64,000 nt of DNA from Microbacteriaceae bacterium (GCA_947486475.1 CANKTR010000002.1:7602-71601); one strand, 5' to 3'. Shown: positions 17,322 through 28,618, counted from the first letter of the stretch. The notes: a model not told the origin generated them from the sequence alone. Translations and numbers: made by a program.

Positions 17322-18101
17322 TTATATTCCGAGGCGGACGATGTAGAAGTTGGACGTCCAAATCTTTCGGATACTGACGACGCCTCCGGCGGCGGGTGCG
17401 TCGAGAATCATGCCATTACCGGCGTAGATGCCGTTGTGACCGGAAATCATGACGATGTCACCGGGGCGCGCGTCGGAGAGTCGGATCGGTTTCCCGATCG
17501 CCCCCTGTGCTGCCGCGCTGTGCGGGAGTTCCACACCGAACTGGGCGTAGACGAACATGACAAATCCGGAACAGTCGAATCCGGATGGGGTTGCGCCACC
17601 AAACCGATAGGGGACTCCGACGTACTTTTTGGCAACGTCGAACACCTTCGACAAACTGAAATCGGGGTACTTCGGGTTCTTAAGATAGTCGGCCGCAGAC
17701 GGCCCGTTGTAGCTCGGGAAATTGACCTGTCCCGCCGCCGCCAGCCGCGAGAGCTGAGCCTGGCTGGTCGCGCGGAAAGTGGATTGTTCGACGGCAAGGG
17801 CTGTGCCACCCGTTGTTGTCAGATCCTGAGTCGCTTCGCTTGCGGCGATGATTTCGGGGCTGAACGCGTAAGCGGGCAGAGACACTGTTCCCACCAATGC
17901 GCTGACCAACGCGAAGACGGAAGCTTGGCGAGCAGCGTCACTCTGCACCGCGGTGCGAACGACCCGTCCGACGGCTGGTCGTGCAATCCGGCTGACGCGG
18001 GCGAGGAAACGAAATGCGTCGCCGATTGCTAAAGCGGTGGTGTGACCGATTCGGAAGAAAGCGTTGTTCAAGAGGTATCCCCTGAGCCCGAGGCGCTTCA
18101 C
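17322..18101 (-). CDS. NlpC/P60 (C40) peptidoglycan endopeptidase, exported
   Basis: A 259-residue cell-wall hydrolase that cuts peptide stems of peptidoglycan. Seen: a basic N-terminal region, a hydrophobic export segment (FALVSALVGTVSLPAYAFS, about residues 63-80), a linker, then the C40 domain: KYVGVPYRFGGATPSGFDCSGFVMFVYAQ with the catalytic Cys, RPGDIVMISGHNGIYAGNG with the catalytic His, and a C-terminal WTSNFYIVRLG. The GTG start has AAGGA seven bases before it, but about 55 residues precede the signal core, so a later start is possible. Upstream 18102-18292 is a 191-base leader shared with divergent serC. Confidence 0.88.
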   Translation of the reverse strand: MKRLGLRGYLLNNAFFRIGHTTALAIGDAFRFLARVSRIARPAVGRVVRTAVQSDAARQASVFALVSALVGTVSLPAYAFSPEIIAASEATQDLTTTGGTALAVEQSTFRATSQAQLSRLAAAGQVNFPSYNGPSAADYLKNPKYPDFSLSKVFDVAKKYVGVPYRFGGATPSGFDCSGFVMFVYAQFGVELPHSAAAQGAIGKPIRLSDARPGDIVMISGHNGIYAGNGMILDAPAAGGVVSIRKIWTSNFYIVRLGI

Positions 18102-18292
18102 CTCCCCGTCCTTGGTTTTGTTGAACTGTCCGACGACGGGGAAATCGGGCTTCGAACAGTTGTTCTGTGTGCGCGGTGGCGCGTTCGGAACTCTTTCAAT
18201 TTACCAAGCAAGTTAGCGCCGAGGTCGAAGGCGGGCTTCGGCGTGGCAAAACCTCCGACGTCCAGCCCCTGTGGATTGTTTAGACTGGGGAA

Positions 18293-19399
18293 ATGTCCGA
18301 CTTTCGACTGCCCCCCGAATTGATTCCCTCCGACGGTCGTTTCGGGTGCGGGCCTTCGAAAGTGCGATCCGAGCAAATCGACCATCTCATCGCCCACGCC
18401 CACCTGCTGGGGACTTCTCATCGCCAACCTCCGATTCGAGCGCTAGTTGGACGAATTCGTGAAGGTCTCGCCGACCTCTACCGTCTTCCCAGCGGATACG
18501 AGGTCGTTCTAGGAAACGGTGGGTCGACCGCGTTTTGGGATGCGGCCGCTTTTTCCCTCATCGACAATCGCAGTGCGCACCTCGCGTTCGGGGAGTTCGG
18601 GCAGAAGTTTGTGACAGCAGCGAGCGCCCCCTGGCTCTCAGCGCCGATTGTCAACACGGGCGCGGCGGGTGACGTGTCGCAGTTCACCGGCGACGAGGAC
18701 GCCGATGTTTTCGCTTACCCGCACAACGAAACGTCGACGGGCGCAATGAGCACGGTTCGGCGTCATGGCGCCAGCGGTGCCCTGACCGTGGTGGATGCGA
18801 CAAGCGCGGCCGGCGGGATCGACATCGACGTGCGCGAAACGGATGTCTACTATTTTGCGCCGCAGAAAAACTTCGCGAGCGACGGTGGGTTGTGGATTGC
18901 GCTGATGTCCCCCGCCGCACTCGAGCGCATCGAACGCATCGCTGCGTCGGGCCGCTACATCCCCGAGTTTTTGTCGCTCGGCGTTGCCGTCGATAATTCT
19001 CGATTGGACCAGACCCTCAATACCCCCGCCATCGCGACTCTGTTGCTCATGGACGCGCAAATCCAGTGGATTCGCGACAGCGGTGGGCTCTCCTGGGCGG
19101 ACGCGCGAACACGGGATTCGTCGAGACGCATTTACGACTGGGCAGAGCGTCGTTCGGACGCGTCTGCGTTTGTCGCGGTTCCCGAGCACCGATCGCAGGT
19201 TGTTGCGACGATTGATTTCGACGAGACCGTCGACGCCGCGAAGGTGTCGGCACTGTTACGCGCCAACGGAATCGTCGACATTGACCCGTACCGGAAACTC
19301 GGTCGAAACCAACTGCGCATCGCGACGTTTACCGCGATTGAACCGGACGATGTGACGCGTCTGCTCGGCGCTATCGAGTTGGCAATCGCCGCGCTCTAG
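18293..19399 (+). CDS. serC: Phosphoserine aminotransferase
   Basis: A 368-residue fold-type I PLP enzyme of the actinobacterial SerC type, converting 3-phosphohydroxypyruvate to phosphoserine in serine synthesis. Seen: PSDGRFGCGPSKVR, LLGTSHRQPPIR, the phosphate-binding turn GNGGSTAFWDAAAFSLI, VVDATSAAGGIDIDV, and the PLP-lysine motif YYFAPQKNFASDGGLW. GACTGGGG precedes the ATG. The stop overlaps the stop of convergent DUF3027 within a CTAG. Confidence 0.94.
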   Translation: MSDFRLPPELIPSDGRFGCGPSKVRSEQIDHLIAHAHLLGTSHRQPPIRALVGRIREGLADLYRLPSGYEVVLGNGGSTAFWDAAAFSLIDNRSAHLAFGEFGQKFVTAASAPWLSAPIVNTGAAGDVSQFTGDEDADVFAYPHNETSTGAMSTVRRHGASGALTVVDATSAAGGIDIDVRETDVYYFAPQKNFASDGGLWIALMSPAALERIERIAASGRYIPEFLSLGVAVDNSRLDQTLNTPAIATLLLMDAQIQWIRDSGGLSWADARTRDSSRRIYDWAERRSDASAFVAVPEHRSQVVATIDFDETVDAAKVSALLRANGIVDIDPYRKLGRNQLRIATFTAIEPDDVTRLLGAIELAIAAL

Positions 19400-19878
19400 C
19401 GGTCGTCGACAACCACGAAATCGTCGTCGTCGGCATCGTCAAGGTCGTCGATGCCTAAATCATCGTCGTCGAGATCGTCAAGGTCGTCGACATCGTCAAG
19501 GTCGTCGAGGTCGTCCTCCTCGTCGTCCTCCTCGTCGTCCTCTAATTCGTCGTCGGGGACAACGACAACCTCGTCCTCGACTCCCGCAGCGATCGACGCT
19601 TCGTATTCCCGGAGTCGGTCCACCCAGGGAACCCACTCGGGGGACTGAATTGAATCGACTCCGGCGAGAAGCTCCGTTTCCAACACCGACGTCGCGGAGC
19701 CGTCGACCGCGAGGGACGCGACCCATTCCCAACCGACGTAGCCCGGCAGGTTGGACGCGAACCGAACGTCTGCGACACCATCGGATTCTTTCGCCGAGAG
19801 CACTGTTCCGATCGTGTCCGCCGAGGTGATTGTTTCGAGAGCGGCGCGAGCGGCTTTCTCGAGTGCTTTAGGCGTCAA
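19396..19878 (-). CDS. DUF3027 family protein with very acidic C-terminal tail
   Basis: A 160-residue protein; the core (about 10-100) shows DUF3027 features: SNLPGYVGWEWVASLAVDG and LLAGVDSIQSPEWVPWVDRLREYE. The last 58 residues or so are nearly all Asp, Glu, Leu and Val in repeated DDLDDLDD units, a disordered polyanionic tail. The only sensible start is TTG at 19878, overlapping the end of the upstream cold-shock gene by 11 bases; the same frame further upstream runs as an antisense-free shadow of that gene. The family is actinobacterial and of unknown function, often beside cold-shock and XPB helicase genes as here. Confidence 0.75.
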   Translation of the reverse strand: MTPKALEKAARAALETITSADTIGTVLSAKESDGVADVRFASNLPGYVGWEWVASLAVDGSATSVLETELLAGVDSIQSPEWVPWVDRLREYEASIAAGVEDEVVVVPDDELEDDEEDDEEDDLDDLDDVDDLDDLDDDDLGIDDLDDADDDDFVVVDDR

Positions 19879-20248
19879 AGTTTTCCGCAACCTTTCGAAG
19901 AACGACCGCGATTTTGCGGGAATGAGCGTTTGCGGGGTAGTGCCCCCGACGCAGATCGGAGCTCGCGGATTCCAACAACCGGATGACGTCCTCGACGATG
20001 ACCACCATGTCGTCCGCGTTCCGGCGACGGCTTCGAACGACGGACTGCGGCTCTTCCAACACCGTGACGCCGTGAGCCTGCAGGCCACGTTTGCCGTCGA
20101 CGGTTCCATACTCGACGAGTGCACCGGGTTGTACGGCCGTGCCCGCGGGCAGTGCCGAGGCGTGGAGGAACACCTCGCTGCCGTCGTCGCCTTGGATAAA
20201 TCCAAAACCTTTGTCCTCGTCGAAGAACTTCACTTTTCCGGTTGGCAT
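19868..20248 (-). CDS. Cold-shock domain protein with C-terminal extension
   Basis: A 126-residue protein. Residues 1-65 are a cold-shock OB-fold with RNP1-like KGFGFIQ and RNP2-like VFLHASAL, binding single-stranded RNA or DNA. Residues 66-126 form an extra helical, basic region (SVVRSRRRNADDMVVIVEDV then RKIAVVLRKVAENFDA) typical of a longer actinobacterial Csp group rather than CspA. It is followed with overlap by DUF3027 and divergent from the helicase pair, so the three may act in one nucleic-acid process; that is inference from position. Confidence 0.88.
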   Translation of the reverse strand: MPTGKVKFFDEDKGFGFIQGDDGSEVFLHASALPAGTAVQPGALVEYGTVDGKRGLQAHGVTVLEEPQSVVRSRRRNADDMVVIVEDVIRLLESASSDLRRGHYPANAHSRKIAVVLRKVAENFDA

Positions 20249-20308
20249 TACGTCTCCTTGAATCCTGACCTTTACCGAGGATACCCGTCAGCGCGATAAA
20301 CTAAACGG

Positions 20309-21922
20309 ATGCCTTCTTCACACGTCGTCTCGGTTCGGTTGGGAACGCTGTCACTCCGAGAACTCGAGAGCCTCGTGTTGTCCCGTCCGTGGGCGATGGG
20401 GCGCCAGAACGACCTGCACGATGTGTCCGACACGCTCGTGTCACCGGAGTCCATCGTTCCGACGCTGCGGTCACTCGGACGACCGACCCTCACGTCCCTC
20501 GTCGCGGGTACCGCGGACCCCCTCGCCTGCGAGTTGATGCTCGCCGACGCCGACGGTGCGGTCTACCCCGAAGTCACCGCGCTGTTGCCCGCGATTCTCG
20601 ATCAGCCGGCACCGACAGAACCCGCCACCTCGGGCGACAGCACCACGGTCGCTCTTCACAGTGTCATCGCGATTCGCGACCTCATCGGGTGGGTCGCCCG
20701 CGAACCACTAACGATGGGAGCTACCGGCGGCCTTCTCAAAGCCGAGGAAAAAACACTCGCTGCGGGGATGGTGGTTTCGGACCAGGACGCCGCGGCGCTC
20801 GTCGGAGTTGCCCACGCCGCCGGACTCGTGAACACAATCGATCGTCGCCTGTATGCGACCACCCGCGGCCTGGAGTTGAGTGACGACCTGGCCGGGTTGT
20901 GGTCGGTGTGTGCCGAGGCGATTGGTGCTGTCCTGAGCCGTTCCGTTCGCGAAGCCTGTGCGGCAGCGGGTCGGTTCGACCTCGAATTCATCGAGTGGCT
21001 CACACCATTGCGTGACCCGTCCGAGTCACGTGCTCTGGCGACGCTGTCGGACGGTGCCCGCTTGTTCGGGCTCACCGCCGGCGGAACGACCGACCTGGGC
21101 CGAACTTTTCTCGACCCCCGCGGCGATGTCTCCGCCCAACTCACCACGCTGTTTCCCGCGTTACAGAATTCCGTCTACGTCCTCGACGACCTGAGCATCA
21201 TCGCTCCGGGACCGGTGTCCCGCGACACCGCCGACTTCCTCGCGCTCGTGTCGACGCTCGAAACGCGAGGACTCGCCCCCAAATACCGGCTCGAGCCAAC
21301 GCTGATCCTGCGGGCAATTGCTAACGGGTTGACCGCCGAATCAATCGTTGCCCGGTTAACCGAACTGTCGCTCACCCCGGTGTCCCCCGCTGTCACATCG
21401 ACGGTCGATGACGCTTCGCGCAACGGGCGATTCATCGTCCTCAACGGCACCGGAACCGACACCGCGGCGAAAGCGTCCCATGTGGAGCTGGGTGAACTGT
21501 TGTTGACCGACCCGAGATTGCAGCGCCTCGCGCCCATCAAGGTCGACGACTATTCGGTGTTGTATGGCGCGTCCCGCCTTCGCGTCGAAACCGCGCTTGC
21601 CGAAACGCGGTACACGGTCATCACGCCCACGCCCGAGCGAATCATCGTCGCGCCGGCGGCACCGACAAAGTTGCTCGACCTCATCGAACGCCTTCACGAA
21701 ACGGGTTTGGGCTCGTCGCATCTCGAGCGGGCACTCGTGACCGCGGGTAAGTCACGGAGTTCGGTGACGTTGCTGGTCGAAACCAGCACGGGAAACAGGA
21801 CCATCACGCTCGAACCTCGTCACGTCGCCAACGGTCGTGTTCGTGGGCTCGACACCGTTGCCGACGTCGAGCGCACGCTACCCATTTCCGCCATCATCGA
21901 ACTCCTCGCGGTCGGAGAATAA
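20309..21922 (+). CDS. XPB-associated protein (Helicase_C_3/XPB N-terminal-like domain)
   Basis: A 537-residue actinobacterial protein found immediately before XPB-type helicases. Seen: N-terminal LRELESLVLSRPWAMG, then winged-helix-like repeats, and the conserved FPALQNSVYVLDDLSIIAPGPVSRDTADFLAL typical of the helicase-associated XPB/Ssl2 N-terminal-like domain, followed by RLEPTLILRAIANGLTAESI. The C-terminal YTVITPTPERIIVAPAAPTKLLDLIERLHE is also typical. No Walker motifs are present. It is separated by three bases from the XPB gene; the two are probably one operon and functional pair in DNA repair or transcription-coupled unwinding. Confidence 0.83.
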   Translation: MPSSHVVSVRLGTLSLRELESLVLSRPWAMGRQNDLHDVSDTLVSPESIVPTLRSLGRPTLTSLVAGTADPLACELMLADADGAVYPEVTALLPAILDQPAPTEPATSGDSTTVALHSVIAIRDLIGWVAREPLTMGATGGLLKAEEKTLAAGMVVSDQDAAALVGVAHAAGLVNTIDRRLYATTRGLELSDDLAGLWSVCAEAIGAVLSRSVREACAAAGRFDLEFIEWLTPLRDPSESRALATLSDGARLFGLTAGGTTDLGRTFLDPRGDVSAQLTTLFPALQNSVYVLDDLSIIAPGPVSRDTADFLALVSTLETRGLAPKYRLEPTLILRAIANGLTAESIVARLTELSLTPVSPAVTSTVDDASRNGRFIVLNGTGTDTAAKASHVELGELLLTDPRLQRLAPIKVDDYSVLYGASRLRVETALAETRYTVITPTPERIIVAPAAPTKLLDLIERLHETGLGSSHLERALVTAGKSRSSVTLLVETSTGNRTITLEPRHVANGRVRGLDTVADVERTLPISAIIELLAVGE

Positions 21923-21925
21923 GGC

Positions 21926-23554
21926 GTGAACGGCCCCCTCATTGTCCAGAGCGATCGCACCGTGTTGCTCGAAGTCGGTCACGAACAGGCGACCGACGCG
22001 CGCCACGCCCTCGCCGTTTTCGCCGAACTGGAGCGCGCTCCCGAACACATTCACACCTACCGCATCACGCGTCTCGGGTTGTGGAACGCGCGTGCCGCCG
22101 GGCACACCGCCGAGGAAATGCTCGACACGCTCGAGACCTACTCGAAGTTCCCCGTGCCACCCGTCGTGGCGATTGATATCGCCGACACCGTGTCGCGATA
22201 TGGCCGAATTGTGGTCGAACGCGACGCCGAGGGTTTGTACCTCGAAGCGGAGTCCCCCGAGATTCTCACCGAGGTCACGCGAACCTCGAAACTCGAGCCG
22301 CTGCTTGGAGCAATCACGAGCCCGACCGTCGTTCGCCTCAACGATTGGGCTCGCGGCATTGTCAAACAGGAATTGCTGGGAATCGGCTGGCCCGCCGAAG
22401 ACCGGGCCGGTTTCACCGAGGGAACCCCGATGGCGGTCGCGCTCGACAATTCGACTTGGGAACTTCGCGGCTACCAACGCGAAGCCATCGACCTGTTCGA
22501 GAAGAGCGGCGCGGGTGTCGTGGTACTGCCGTGTGGCGCGGGCAAAACCGTGGTCGGGATTGGGGCGATGGTCGAAGGCCAGTCCTCCACCTTGATTCTG
22601 GTGACGAACTCGGTGTCGGCGCGACAGTGGCGCGACGAAATCATCGCCCGCACCACCCTCTCGGCCGAGGACATCGGCGAGTATTCGGGTGAAAAGAAAG
22701 AGATCAAAGCCGTCACGATTGCGACGTATCACATCCTCACCGCGAAGCGAGCGGGTGCGTTCGCCCACCTTCCCCTGCTCGACGCCAACAACTGGGGACT
22801 CATCATTTATGACGAAGTTCACCTGCTTCCCGCTCCCGTCTTCAAGTTGACCGCCGACCTGCAGGCGCGTCGCCGGTTGGGGTTGACCGCGACGCTCGTT
22901 CGCGAGGACGGCAAAGAGGGTGACGTTTTCAGTCTGATTGGACCGAAACGTTTCGACGCGCCGTGGAAGGAAATCGAGGCCCAGGGTTTCATCGCACCGG
23001 CACGCTGTGTGGAGGTTCGGGTGCTGCTCGAATCGGACGAACGGATGGATTACGCTGTAGCGACCGAACGCCAACGGTTCCGCATCGCCGCGACGAGTCC
23101 CGCCAAACGCCCCATCATTTCCAAGCTGATTGCCCAGCATCCCGATGACCAAATCCTCGTAATCGCCCAATACCTTGACCAGATTGATGATGTGTCGGAC
23201 ACTCTCGGACTGCCGACGATTACCGGAGCGACGCCGGTCGACGAACGTGAAGTGTTGTACGACAAGTTCCGGTCGGGCGAAATCCGCGTGTTGCTCGTTT
23301 CCAAGGTGGCGAACTTTTCCGTCGACCTACCCGATGCGTCCGTCGCCATTCAGATCTCGGGGTCATTCGGTTCGCGGCAAGAAGAAGCACAACGCCTCGG
23401 TCGAATTCTGCGTCCGAAATCGGACGGACGCAGTGCCGTGTTTTACACCGTCGTGGCGCGCGATACCGTCGAACAAGACTTCGCACAAAACAGACAGCGC
23501 TTTCTGACGGAACAGGGATACGCCTACGAAATCGTTGACGAAGGCGCGATTTAG
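21926..23554 (+). CDS. XPB/Rad25-type DNA repair helicase
   Basis: A 542-residue SF2 helicase of the actinobacterial XPB group. Seen: N-terminal domain GPLIVQSDRTVLLEV and HTYRITRLGLWNARAAGHTAEE; motif Q region LRGYQREAIDLFE; Walker A LPCGAGKTVVGIG; motif II IIYDEVHLLPAP; motif III LGLTATLVREDG; and motif VI QRLGRILRPKSDG near the C-terminus. ATP-dependent 3'-5' unwinding is the known activity of the family. GTG start, three bases after its partner gene, with AAGG upstream. No companion nuclease (Bax1-like) gene is adjacent. Confidence 0.93.
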   Translation: MNGPLIVQSDRTVLLEVGHEQATDARHALAVFAELERAPEHIHTYRITRLGLWNARAAGHTAEEMLDTLETYSKFPVPPVVAIDIADTVSRYGRIVVERDAEGLYLEAESPEILTEVTRTSKLEPLLGAITSPTVVRLNDWARGIVKQELLGIGWPAEDRAGFTEGTPMAVALDNSTWELRGYQREAIDLFEKSGAGVVVLPCGAGKTVVGIGAMVEGQSSTLILVTNSVSARQWRDEIIARTTLSAEDIGEYSGEKKEIKAVTIATYHILTAKRAGAFAHLPLLDANNWGLIIYDEVHLLPAPVFKLTADLQARRRLGLTATLVREDGKEGDVFSLIGPKRFDAPWKEIEAQGFIAPARCVEVRVLLESDERMDYAVATERQRFRIAATSPAKRPIISKLIAQHPDDQILVIAQYLDQIDDVSDTLGLPTITGATPVDEREVLYDKFRSGEIRVLLVSKVANFSVDLPDASVAIQISGSFGSRQEEAQRLGRILRPKSDGRSAVFYTVVARDTVEQDFAQNRQRFLTEQGYAYEIVDEGAI

Positions 23555-23638
23555 TCCCCAACTCGGTCTCACACCCGTTTGCACCCAGCCTGGCGTCCAC
23601 GACCGGCGCGACGCCGCACGACACAGCACCATGGTGGG

Positions 23639-23929
23639 ATGACCAGTTTTCACGTCGACGCGGGTGCTCTGGACGCCGCCGCGACCCATATCACCCGCAC
23701 GATTGACTCTCTTCAATCCGACATCACGAGCCTCACCGCCCAACTTCGCGGGCTCGACGGGACGTGGTCGGGTCCGGCTGCGCTCGCCTTTGCGGGTGTC
23801 GTTGACGAGTGGACAACGAATAGCACGCGCGTCGCAGAATCGCTGAGCGACATCGGCGTCGCGCTGCGCACCATCCAGGCGCACTACCTCGACACCGAAC
23901 AGGCCAACCTGAGACTTCTCGGGCGGTAA
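23639..23929 (+). CDS. WXG100/ESAT-6-like protein
   Basis: A 96-residue all-helical protein with the central turn GTWSGPAALAF (W-S-G) between two helices, and a C-terminal helix SLSDIGVALRTIQAHYLDTEQAN. These features match WXG100 proteins exported by type VII secretion. No EccC-type ATPase or second WXG100 gene is in the window, so this is an orphan. The ATG at 23639 is chosen because residues upstream in the same frame are Arg/Pro-rich and unlike the family. A shared terminator separates it from groEL. Confidence 0.8.
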   Translation: MTSFHVDAGALDAAATHITRTIDSLQSDITSLTAQLRGLDGTWSGPAALAFAGVVDEWTTNSTRVAESLSDIGVALRTIQAHYLDTEQANLRLLGR

Positions 23930-23937
23930 CAACAAAG

Positions 23938-23967
23938 GACGGGGGCGGCGCGAACGCCACCCCCGTC
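23938..23967. terminator. Bidirectional terminator between WXG100 and groEL
   Basis: A 13-bp stem GACGGGGGTGGCG / CGCCGCCCCCGTC closed by a TTCG tetraloop as read on the minus strand. CTTTGTTGTT follows on that strand, and TTTG follows on the plus strand. Pairing is complete on the minus strand (one G-U) and has one mismatch on the plus strand, so it fits groEL best. Confidence 0.9.
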
Positions 23968-23980
23968 TTTGATGCTCGGG

Positions 23981-26769
<2,789 letters not shown>

Positions 26770-26793
26770 AAGAGTTCTCTTTCTATCCGCCGT

Positions 26794-27363
26794 CTAGCGG
26801 ATGAAATCTTTACCCATGAGAACGGTTACTCGTGCGCCGGGGTACAGGTCGGACTGTTTCACGGCCTTGATGCCAAGACTCATGGCGACACTCGTAGCCA
26901 AGGAGAGGTCTTCGTCCGGGCCGTACACAACAACACTGATTTTGATGGTCGTGTCTGCTGCGCTCGCCACCGTGATGTTCGGCCACGATTGCGCTTCCAA
27001 GATCGCCGCGACATCCTCGTCGAGCGTCTCGGATGTCGTTCCGTTGAGCACCGTGATGGTGATGTCGTTCAATTCTTTCTTCGACAGTGTCGTCGGGTCC
27101 ACCAGCGGAATTTCCGGAGTGGGAGTCGGCGTGGGAGTCGGCGTGGCGGTGATGCCCAGAACGGGAAGGTCGATGTCCTGAAGATTTCGGGCGTCGAGAA
27201 CCGCGACGCCGGCGAGCGCCGAGAGAATGAGAACCGACGTCACCCCGAGGGACACCAGGCTCTTGACCCACCAGGGCTTTCGCGCCACCGGCTGGCGGTG
27301 AGCGCCAACGCGCGCAGGAACAGAAGCCTTATCGTCGAATCGATCACGAGGGTACTTAGTCAC
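26794..27363 (-). CDS. LytR C-terminal domain membrane protein
   Basis: A 189-residue protein: a basic cytoplasmic N-terminus, one transmembrane segment (about 35-55), a Thr/Pro repeat linker (TATPTPTPTPTPEIP), and a LytR_C domain (about 97-185) with DITITVLNGTTSETLDEDVAAIL and PGARVTVLMGKDF. LytR_C domains accompany cell-wall glycopolymer ligases, but this protein has no LCP catalytic domain. In relatives this gene follows a DUF3263 gene; here that domain is at the end of the gene upstream. Probable operon with DUF3048. Confidence 0.85.
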   Translation of the reverse strand: MTKYPRDRFDDKASVPARVGAHRQPVARKPWWVKSLVSLGVTSVLILSALAGVAVLDARNLQDIDLPVLGITATPTPTPTPTPEIPLVDPTTLSKKELNDITITVLNGTTSETLDEDVAAILEAQSWPNITVASAADTTIKISVVVYGPDEDLSLATSVAMSLGIKAVKQSDLYPGARVTVLMGKDFIR

Positions 27364-27388
27364 GCGTTGGTCACATCCATCTCACGGG

Positions 27389-28597
27389 TCAAGCGGTTGG
27401 AGGCACAGTCGAGTCGGAAAAACTGCGAACCAAAACCGAGTCGTACCGCCGAGCGGCGGAACACTCCATTATCGCGTACACGCGCTGGTAATAGCGCACA
27501 AGCGAGAGGCTCCACACTTTTCGTACGAGAGACTCCTTCGAACGGGTCGAGCCCCAGTTGTCCCGCTCGAATTCGATCAAGTCAATCTCGTCGGGAGTGA
27601 GCCCCGAGGAGTCAGACACCGTCACCCGACGACCGAGCGGATCGACCGCGGCGATGGGCGCGCCATCGAGACTGAGGATGAATTCGCCCGCGACGCCCGC
27701 GACGTCCGCCGCATCCCCGATTCGGGGAATAACGCGACGACCGTCGAGCGAAATCCATCGGACCTTCGCCCGGAGGCAATAGTTCGCGAACTTTTCCCGC
27801 TCGGCGGGGTCGAGATACACGAGGACGGCGGGCGACGACACCACGATTGTTGCTTTCGGTGCGGCCTTTCGGGCACGCGCGACGACCCCGCGAATCTGCG
27901 CGACCGCGTCGCCCGTCGTCATCCGCGGCGGATTTTCTGCGACCAACTCGGCCGCCGCACGCACCAGCTCGAGCCGTTCCTGTTGTTCCGGCCACACCAA
28001 CGCCTCAAGCCACTCCCGATCGTTTCGGTCGCGAACGTCCAGCGGATTAAGGTCGATACCCTCTCGATACACGATGTTCGGTCGCCGTGGCGGGCTCGCT
28101 CCCCAGCCGGCGATGTCGGCGGGAAGGAGGACGGTCGATGAGCCGTCCGTCGGGTGAGACTCGATGACCCGGCCGGGGGCGGTCCAGCGGTACGAATAGC
28201 GATCGGGGCACAGCGTGAGGCCAGCGGACGCCCCCACCTCAATCAGCGCGATCGGCCCGCGAATGCGATGCAGGGCAACGAGCAACGGAGTGCACCGGCG
28301 TGGGTCGTTGGTTTGTGTCGCCCGAGACTTTGCGAGTTTAGCGATGGCCGGCCACAGCGCGATGAAGTCGTCGCGGGCGGTCTCGAACGGTCGAAGCGGA
28401 ACACCGGCAACCCGGGCGCACGTCAGAATGAGGACGGGTTGGCGTTTCGCGCGCGGGAGTTTTCCGATGAGATCGAGGATGTGCGCGTCATTCGCAACGC
28501 CCTCCGCCCAATCGCGATATCGGGAGGATTCCGCACCCTCGCCAGCCGCAAAGCGACGAAACCAGTCCGCGGTCTGTTCTCGCTCGCTGTCCGCCAT
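27389..28597 (-). CDS. DUF2332-DUF3263 fusion protein
   Basis: A 402-residue protein. Residues 1-330 or so are DUF2332: QTADWFRRFAAGEGAESSRY, IRGPIALIEVGASAGLTLCPDRYSY, IVVSSPAVLVYLDPAEREKF and a normal family end FILSLDGAPIAAVDPLGRR. The last 70 residues are a DUF3263 domain, EIDLIEFERDNWG then VWSLSLVRYYQRVYAI, which normally is a separate small gene before LytR_C. A GTG near 27625 could also start a separate DUF3263 product in the same frame. DUF2332 has a SAM-methyltransferase-like look; function is unknown. The ATG at 28597 is preferred to upstream starts, which overlap msrB. Confidence 0.75.
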   Translation of the reverse strand: MADSEREQTADWFRRFAAGEGAESSRYRDWAEGVANDAHILDLIGKLPRAKRQPVLILTCARVAGVPLRPFETARDDFIALWPAIAKLAKSRATQTNDPRRCTPLLVALHRIRGPIALIEVGASAGLTLCPDRYSYRWTAPGRVIESHPTDGSSTVLLPADIAGWGASPPRRPNIVYREGIDLNPLDVRDRNDREWLEALVWPEQQERLELVRAAAELVAENPPRMTTGDAVAQIRGVVARARKAAPKATIVVSSPAVLVYLDPAEREKFANYCLRAKVRWISLDGRRVIPRIGDAADVAGVAGEFILSLDGAPIAAVDPLGRRVTVSDSSGLTPDEIDLIEFERDNWGSTRSKESLVRKVWSLSLVRYYQRVYAIMECSAARRYDSVLVRSFSDSTVPPTA

Positions 28598-28618
28598 ATT
28601 TCCGAGTTTAATGGGGGC

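Noticed and set aside
19430..19560. Tandem GTCGTC-type repeats resembling a short repeat array
   Set aside because: They are the codons of the Asp/Glu/Leu tail of DUF3027; no spacers of CRISPR type.
21878..23170. 430-codon open frame on the minus strand
   Set aside because: Antisense of the XPB helicase; no family features.
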